64,000 bases of DNA from Lutispora sp003527145 (GTDB taxonomy: Bacteria > Bacillota > Clostridia > Lutisporales > Lutisporaceae): assembly GCA_029983695.1 (NCBI GenBank), contig JASBZB010000003.1:1-64000 (forward strand). Reading direction: 5' to 3'. Shown piece by piece: positions 59,703-64,000 of this stretch. Numbering within the stretch: position 1 is the first letter of the stretch; each line of letters opens with the position of its first letter. The notes beneath the pieces were generated by a model, which ran no database searches, was not told the origin of the DNA, and was given only the letters and a program-made list of their open reading frames with translations. A program made the translations under genes and the position numbers.

Positions 59703-60568
59703 AAATTCTTATAACCGGGGCAAATGGATTTTTAGGCAAAAATATTTATAATAAACTTTCTGAGAGATATGAAATTAAAGGTACATACAATCGTTACAAA
59801 ATAAAAGATTTAGTTAAGTTAGACCTAAGCGATTCTAAAAGCATACTGGAACTTTTAAATAATTATAATCCTGATGTAATTGTTCATACTGCTGCTATAA
59901 CAGACTTAAACCAATGCGAGAAACAACCATATATGGCGAAAATTGTAAATACTAATTCTACTAACACAATAGCAAAATGGTGTAGAGATAAAAATGCAAA
60001 GCTTATATATTTATCAACAGATTATGTGTTTGATGGAGAAAATGGACCTTATAGGGAAAAAAGTGAAACAGGACCTTTGCAAATATATGGTTATACTAAA
60101 CTAATGAGTGAAATATTAATAGAAAACCAGGGAATTAATTATGCAATTGTTAGAATTGGAATATTGCACGGATTCAATGATAGATTCGATAAGAATACTG
60201 TTACTATGCAAGTAATCGATGGGCTAAAAAACGAGAAGGAAATAGTTTTAGATGACGGGCGTATCAAATATCCGACGTTAATTGATGATGTTTCAAGTGC
60301 GATAGAAAAAATTATTGAAGATGATTTAATAGGAACATTTCATGTAGCAAGCCAAGAACCTGTCACAAGATATGAGTGGGGTTTAAGAATTTCAAGGATA
60401 TTTGGCTTTAATGAATCCTTAATAATACCTGATAAAGAGTTAGATAAGATGAGTTTTCCGGCAAGACCTAAGGATATAAAGCTTTTGGACACAATGATAG
60501 GATTCAAAATAAGATGTTTGGATGATAGTTTGGAATATTTGAAATATCAATTACTAAGGAGGGATTAA
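59699..60568 (+). CDS. NAD-dependent sugar reductase/epimerase (RfbD-like SDR)
   Basis: This 289-residue extended SDR has the N-terminal nucleotide loop GANGFLGKNI and the YxxxK catalytic pair in 'YGYTKLMSEI', with 'LIYLSTDYVFDGENGPYRE' typical of dTDP-4-dehydrorhamnose reductase. It probably reduces an NDP-keto-sugar in this island; the exact substrate is open. Overlap with the preceding gene indicates one transcription unit. Confidence 0.87.
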   Translation: MKILITGANGFLGKNIYNKLSERYEIKGTYNRYKIKDLVKLDLSDSKSILELLNNYNPDVIVHTAAITDLNQCEKQPYMAKIVNTNSTNTIAKWCRDKNAKLIYLSTDYVFDGENGPYREKSETGPLQIYGYTKLMSEILIENQGINYAIVRIGILHGFNDRFDKNTVTMQVIDGLKNEKEIVLDDGRIKYPTLIDDVSSAIEKIIEDDLIGTFHVASQEPVTRYEWGLRISRIFGFNESLIIPDKELDKMSFPARPKDIKLLDTMIGFKIRCLDDSLEYLKYQLLRRD

Positions 60569-60569
60569 G

Positions 60570-60920
60570 TTGAAAATTATTAGAAAAGATGTTGCGCATT
60601 GTTCAATACGTAAAGATGGCAGAAAAGTTACCAAATTACTGGAAATGAATATTGATTCATTTAGTTCCTCTATGGTTCTTTATCATTGTGATGTTCCAAA
60701 AGGAGAGTTTGCAGAGCACTATCATGCAAAGTCAACCGAGTTAATCTTTTTCCCAGAAGGAGGCAAAATCAAAGTCAATGGAAAGCTTTATGATATGAAT
60801 CCTTGGGATGGAGTGCTATTGGAGCCTGGAGACAGACATGGCTATAATGAATCGGAGTGTAAAGATATTATCCATTTTGCAATTAGGATACCATCTGAGG
60901 ATGATAAAGTCGAGGTGTAG
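60570..60920 (+). CDS. Cupin-domain protein
   Basis: The 116-residue protein is a small single-domain cupin: the two motifs appear as 'FAEHYHAKSTELIFFPEGGKIKV' and 'PGDRHGYNES', with metal-ligand histidines and glutamate. It starts with TTG (60570) behind AAGGAGGG. It may be an isomerase or regulator of the sugar pathway; not further assignable. Confidence 0.75.
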   Translation: MKIIRKDVAHCSIRKDGRKVTKLLEMNIDSFSSSMVLYHCDVPKGEFAEHYHAKSTELIFFPEGGKIKVNGKLYDMNPWDGVLLEPGDRHGYNESECKDIIHFAIRIPSEDDKVEV

Positions 60921-60922
60921 GA

Positions 60923-61531
60923 ATGTCCAAGCATATTATAATGATGAATGGTTTTACTGCAAGCGGAAAAAGTACAACAGCAATTAAAATCTTTAATAAG
61001 CTAGAAAATGTGCAAATATTGCATACGGCCTTTATACGTAAAGAATTAGGGCTTTATCCGAATCAGCAGGAATCTCTAAAGTACAAGTTTGAATTAGACG
61101 ATGAAAGATTTATTGCAGTATCTAAAATAGTATATAACGAAGTTCTAAATAAAGCGGGTAAAATATTAGAAACCTTTGATAATGTGATTCTAGATGCGAC
61201 ATATAATTTTAAATGGCAAAGACAACAAGTTTATGAATTTGCAAAAAACGTGGATGCTCACATAACGATTATTAATTGTGTTTGCAATGATGAAGAAAAG
61301 ATAATTAAACGGCTGCAAAAAAGGAAAATATCAAAAGATGATCTTTTATCGGAAGCAAGCGAGTATGAAACATATCTCAGCACAAAGAAGCTAGCAGAAA
61401 ATGTTTTTTATGATAAGCTTTCTGATGGAGAAAGGCCACATATTTTAATATATGATAGTGGAAATGGGCAGATTAGGCAAAATGATATTATAAACTGTGA
61501 GTTCTGTAATAAAGTAAGAGATGTACTATGA
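60923..61531 (+). CDS. P-loop kinase (AAA_33-like)
   Basis: This 202-residue protein has a Walker A loop FTASGKST near residue 11 in 'MMNGFTASGKSTTAIKIF', a 'NVILDATYNFKWQRQQVYEF' Walker-B-like region, and 'RLQKRKISKDDLLSEA', as in small metabolite kinases (adenylylsulfate-kinase/shikimate-kinase-like family). It lies three bases after the cupin gene. It may phosphorylate a sugar or polyol precursor for the adjacent nucleotidyltransferases. Confidence 0.8.
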   Translation: MSKHIIMMNGFTASGKSTTAIKIFNKLENVQILHTAFIRKELGLYPNQQESLKYKFELDDERFIAVSKIVYNEVLNKAGKILETFDNVILDATYNFKWQRQQVYEFAKNVDAHITIINCVCNDEEKIIKRLQKRKISKDDLLSEASEYETYLSTKKLAENVFYDKLSDGERPHILIYDSGNGQIRQNDIINCEFCNKVRDVL

Positions 61532-61563
61532 TATTATTATATATTATTTATAGGAGTAATTAA

Positions 61564-62151
61564 ATGGATAGCATTAGTTCAACGATTGCACTAGACTTTG
61601 ATGGTGTAATTACTAACCCTCATAATATGAAATCACAAGAGTTTACTAAAAGAGGTTATAATATCCCTGCACATCATACAGAAAGGGAATACTGTATAGA
61701 AAAATATGGAATACCTCTTGAAATATACAAAGAGGTATCTTTTGAAGTTAATTGCACTAGGCTTAAAGAAGTTCCGCTAGAAAAAGGAGTTATTAGGTCT
61801 TTAGATTATCTAATAAAGCATAATTTTAAAATAGTAATTGTTACATCCAGAATGAATAATGAAATTGAATATGTTAACAAGTATTTAAAAAGCCATAATA
61901 TAAATATTTCACAGATTTTTAATACGAATCAAGAAACTAAAATGAATGTAATAGAGAATCTAAGACCAGTATTATTTGTAGATGATTCTTTTTACAAAGT
62001 TAGAGACATTTGCGGATCAAAAATAAAAACAAATATATTTCTATTTAGGAATATAGCAAACAGTCATTACATGGAAATAGTAAAGAATTATGAAATACAT
62101 TATGGAAATTGGGATGATATAATTATTTTTATAGAAAGACTTTCAAAATAA
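61564..62151 (+). CDS. HAD-superfamily phosphatase-like protein
   Basis: The 195-residue protein begins 'SSTIALDFDGVITNPHNM', with the nucleophile DxD (D12/D14) of HAD enzymes. Motif II is 'IVIVTSRMNN' and motif IV 'VLFVDDSFYKV'. It likely dephosphorylates a sugar-phosphate intermediate. It belongs to the island with 32 bases separating it from the kinase gene. A TTTATAGGAG run precedes the ATG. Confidence 0.82.
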   Translation: MDSISSTIALDFDGVITNPHNMKSQEFTKRGYNIPAHHTEREYCIEKYGIPLEIYKEVSFEVNCTRLKEVPLEKGVIRSLDYLIKHNFKIVIVTSRMNNEIEYVNKYLKSHNINISQIFNTNQETKMNVIENLRPVLFVDDSFYKVRDICGSKIKTNIFLFRNIANSHYMEIVKNYEIHYGNWDDIIIFIERLSK

Positions 62152-62284
62152 TATATGCAATATATGTTAGATTCTGAATAGCTAATAGAATTAATAATGG
62201 CTTTTTGCATTTTTAATATATAATTTCAAGATGTTACTATAAAGTGGAAAGCAAGTAAAGAATTAAGAGGGAGGATTTGAATAA

Positions 62285-63097
62285 ATGATCCATCCAACAG
62301 CTCAAATAGGACAAGATGTAACTATAAAAGAAGGGGTTATAATTGGCGACAAAGTAATAATAGAAGATAATGTATATATAGACTATGGGTGTATAATAAG
62401 AGAAAATGTTCATATTAAAAAAGGCAGTTTTATAGGCGCAAGGTGTATACTTGGAGAATATTTAATGGATTTTTATAAGAACAAAGATAATAAAATTCAC
62501 CCATTAGTTATAGGAGAAAATGCTTTAGTTAGGTCTGAAAATGTAATTTATGGAGATACTGTGATAGGTAATAATTTTCAAAGTGGACACAAAGTAACTA
62601 TAAGAGAGAATTCTATCATTAGGAATGATGTTAGAATTGGAACATTATCAGATATACAACATCACTGTGATATAGGAAATTATGTTAATATACATAGTAA
62701 TGTATTCATTGGAGAAATGAGTAGAATAAGTGATTTTGTATGGATATTTCCTCATGTCATTTTAACAAATGATCCGACTCCGCCTTCTAATACATTAAGA
62801 GGAGTTCAGATTGAGCCATATGCTGTAATTTCTGCTGGGAGCATTATATTACCAGGCAAAAATATTGGTAGAGATGTTTTAGTAGGAGCAGGCTCCATTG
62901 TCACTAAAGATGTACACAATGAAACTGTAGTTTTTGGAAATCCTGCAAATGAAATTTGTTCAATTAGAGAAATTAAAAATAAGACAACAGGAGAGCCAGT
63001 CTATCCTTGGAGATATACTTTTAAGAGGGGTATGCCATGGGAAGAATCTGATTATGAAACATGGTTTAATAATTTAAATTTACAAGAAGGTGATTAG
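62285..63097 (+). CDS. Left-handed beta-helix acyltransferase (sugar O/N-acetyltransferase-like)
   Basis: This 270-residue protein contains hexapeptide repeats over residues 1-230 ('IHPTAQIGQDVTIKEGVIIGDKVIIED', 'IGARCILGEYL', 'IVTKDVHNETVVFGNPANEI'), the fold of sugar acetyltransferases such as FdtC/QdtC/WlbB. With the next two genes it fits formation of an N-acetylated 3-amino-3,6-dideoxy-hexose. ATG 62285 follows GAGGGAGGAT. Confidence 0.87.
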   Translation: MIHPTAQIGQDVTIKEGVIIGDKVIIEDNVYIDYGCIIRENVHIKKGSFIGARCILGEYLMDFYKNKDNKIHPLVIGENALVRSENVIYGDTVIGNNFQSGHKVTIRENSIIRNDVRIGTLSDIQHHCDIGNYVNIHSNVFIGEMSRISDFVWIFPHVILTNDPTPPSNTLRGVQIEPYAVISAGSIILPGKNIGRDVLVGAGSIVTKDVHNETVVFGNPANEICSIREIKNKTTGEPVYPWRYTFKRGMPWEESDYETWFNNLNLQEGD

Positions 63098-63099
63098 CT

Positions 63100-63507
63100 A
63101 TGTTAAACTGTGCATTAGTAAAATTTAAGGAAGTTAGAGATAAATATGGACATCTGACTCCAATTGAAGGAAAAGTAGATATACCTTTTGAAATAAAGAG
63201 AGTATATTATATCAGCAAAGTAGAGCAAGGAGTAACAAGAGGATTCCATTCTCATAGAAAACTTCATCAGGTTCTTATTTGTCTTAATGGGTCTGTAAAA
63301 ATAAGACTTAAAAATCCTGATAGTGAGGAAGTAGTAGAATTAAATGAGCCATCTTTAGGATTATATATAGGCCCTTATATATGGCGTGAAATGTTTGATT
63401 TTACTGAAGGTAGCGTATTGTTGGTTCTTGCTTCAGAGTATTATGATGAGGATGACTATATTAGAAATTATGATTATTATTTAGAAGAAGCTAAAAAAAG
63501 ATTTTAG
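63100..63507 (+). CDS. Sugar 3,4-ketoisomerase of the FdtA/QdtA (WxcM-like) cupin family
   Basis: The 135-residue cupin matches dTDP-4-keto-6-deoxy-glucose 3,4-ketoisomerases: 'IPFEIKRVYYISKVEQGVTRGFHSHRKLHQVLICLNGSVKI', 'EPSLGLYIGPYIWREMFDFTEGSVLLVLASEYYDEDDYIR'. The His pair in RGFHSHRKLHQ is the catalytic base region. It starts three bases after the acyltransferase gene and just before an aminotransferase, as in fdtA-fdtB and qdtA-qdtB operons. The C4 configuration of the product (Fuc3N versus Qui3N) cannot be read. Confidence 0.9.
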   Translation: MLNCALVKFKEVRDKYGHLTPIEGKVDIPFEIKRVYYISKVEQGVTRGFHSHRKLHQVLICLNGSVKIRLKNPDSEEVVELNEPSLGLYIGPYIWREMFDFTEGSVLLVLASEYYDEDDYIRNYDYYLEEAKKRF

Positions 63508-63521
63508 GAGAAGTGAGTCAT

Positions 63522-64000
63522 ATGAACATTCCATTTGCAAGCTTTGAACCCATGCATAAAGAAATTGAAGATGAGCTATTAAATAAGTTTAGAGAAGTGT
63601 ATAAAAAGAATTGGTTTATTCAAGGAGAAGAAGTAAAAAAATTTGAAGAAGAATTTGCAGCGTTTTGCGATTCAAAGTATTGTATAGGTTGCGGCAATGG
63701 GCTTGATGCGCTCTATCTGATTTTGCGGGGTTATGGTATAGGTGCTGGGGATGAAGTAGTAGTGCCATCTAATACATATATTGCTACTGCACTTGCAGTA
63801 TCTTATACAGGAGCAAAACCTGTCTTTGTTGAGCCGAAGCCCCAAACATATAATATTGATCCGGATTTGATTGAAAATGCAATTACGGATAAAACAAGAG
63901 CAATAATAGCAGTTCACCTGTATGGACAAGCAGCTGATATGGATAAAATAAATAAGATTGCAAAGAAGTATAATTTAAAAGTTATAGAGGATTCGGCCCA
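63522..64000 (+). CDS. DegT/DnrJ/EryC1/StrS aminotransferase (FdtB/QdtB-like), 3' end outside window
   Basis: The first 159 codons of a PLP-dependent sugar aminotransferase are present: 'IPFASFEPMHKEIEDELLNKF', 'WFIQGEEVKKFEEEFAAFC', 'GCGNGLDALYLILRGYGI', 'GDEVVVPSNTYIATALAV' and 'AVHLYGQAADMDKI', ending within the segment leading to the PLP-lysine, so the catalytic lysine is beyond the edge. Adjacent to FdtA/QdtA-like gene, it probably adds the 3-amino group. GGAGAAGTGAG precedes the ATG. Confidence 0.9.
   Translation, partial: MNIPFASFEPMHKEIEDELLNKFREVYKKNWFIQGEEVKKFEEEFAAFCDSKYCIGCGNGLDALYLILRGYGIGAGDEVVVPSNTYIATALAVSYTGAKPVFVEPKPQTYNIDPDLIENAITDKTRAIIAVHLYGQAADMDKINKIAKKYNLKVIEDSA

Noticed and set aside
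1..64000. tRNA, rRNA, riboswitch or complete insertion sequence
   Set aside because: No cloverleaf, rRNA-like, known riboswitch core or transposase sequence was recognised by reading; tRNAscan-SE, Infernal and ISfinder searches would be needed to be certain.

Overview
The window reads as the chromosome of a motile, spore-forming Clostridia-type Firmicute. The evidence is a comF-yvyF-flgM-flgN-flgK-flgL-fliW-csrA-hag gene order like that of Bacillus, sigma-D type flagellar promoters, a Spo0E-like protein, YvrJ/DUF1659/DUF2922 small proteins, KtrAB potassium uptake and strong AGGAGG ribosome binding sites. No rRNA, tRNA, CRISPR array or transposase was seen. I cannot name the species.

Layout. 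1-4.5 kb: end of a flagellar region (FliK-like fragment, FlhB-like switch protein, FliS, a large flagellin, YaaR). 4.6-6.3 kb: a sigma factor, a heptad-repeat coiled-coil protein, and a divergent Spo0E-like/XRE pair with operator palindromes. 6.3-14.6 kb: a LevR-type sigma-54 activator followed by a -24/-12 promoter and a complete lactose/cellobiose-family PTS (EIIB, EIIC, EIIA), a MupG/DUF871 glycosidase, and dedicated HPr and Enzyme I. 14.6-32.3 kb: a ten-gene, one-direction cluster with a small membrane protein, a zinc-ribbon membrane protein, a repeat-bearing anchored protein, two von Willebrand A (vWA) membrane proteins, a tubulin-like GTPase, a large unknown protein, a beta-sandwich protein, a zinc-ribbon P-loop GTPase and a GAP1-like membrane protein. 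This is the most novel system in the window. It looks like a membrane-linked NTP-dependent machine related to the double-GTPase/GAP1 conflict modules, but its function is unproven.

32.4-37.9 kb: DUF1659/DUF2922/YvrJ, then a potassium module (membrane Rossmann-like protein, KtrB, KtrA) with a KdpDE-like two-component pair. 37.9-42 kb: a promoter with a perfect LexA box drives a ComK-like protein, a RecD2-type helicase, ComFC and YvyF, suggesting a DNA-damage-controlled DNA-processing operon. 42-50.1 kb: the late flagellar genes flgM, flgN, two tandem flgK, an enlarged flgL, fliW, csrA and the major flagellin. The flagellin leader carries a textbook CsrA hairpin.

50.2-64 kb: visibly more AT-rich DNA encoding multidomain glycosyltransferases, nucleotidyltransferases, a kinase fusion, a reductase, cupins, a HAD phosphatase, a hexapeptide acyltransferase, a FdtA/QdtA-like ketoisomerase and the start of a DegT aminotransferase. 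It is probably a surface-glycan or flagellin-glycosylation island making an amino-deoxysugar among other modifications.

Several families of short interspersed repeats (72-bp TGTCAT-ended elements, CTCAG-rich elements, a 72-bp element present as an inverted pair, and others) lie between genes. They are dense in the spacers of the vWA/tubulin cluster and around fliW-csrA-hag. Genes cooperate in clear modules: FlgM, FlgN, FliS, FliW and CsrA time flagellin production; the LevR-like protein couples sugar phosphotransfer to sigma-54 transcription; KtrAB is paired with a KdpDE-like sensor.
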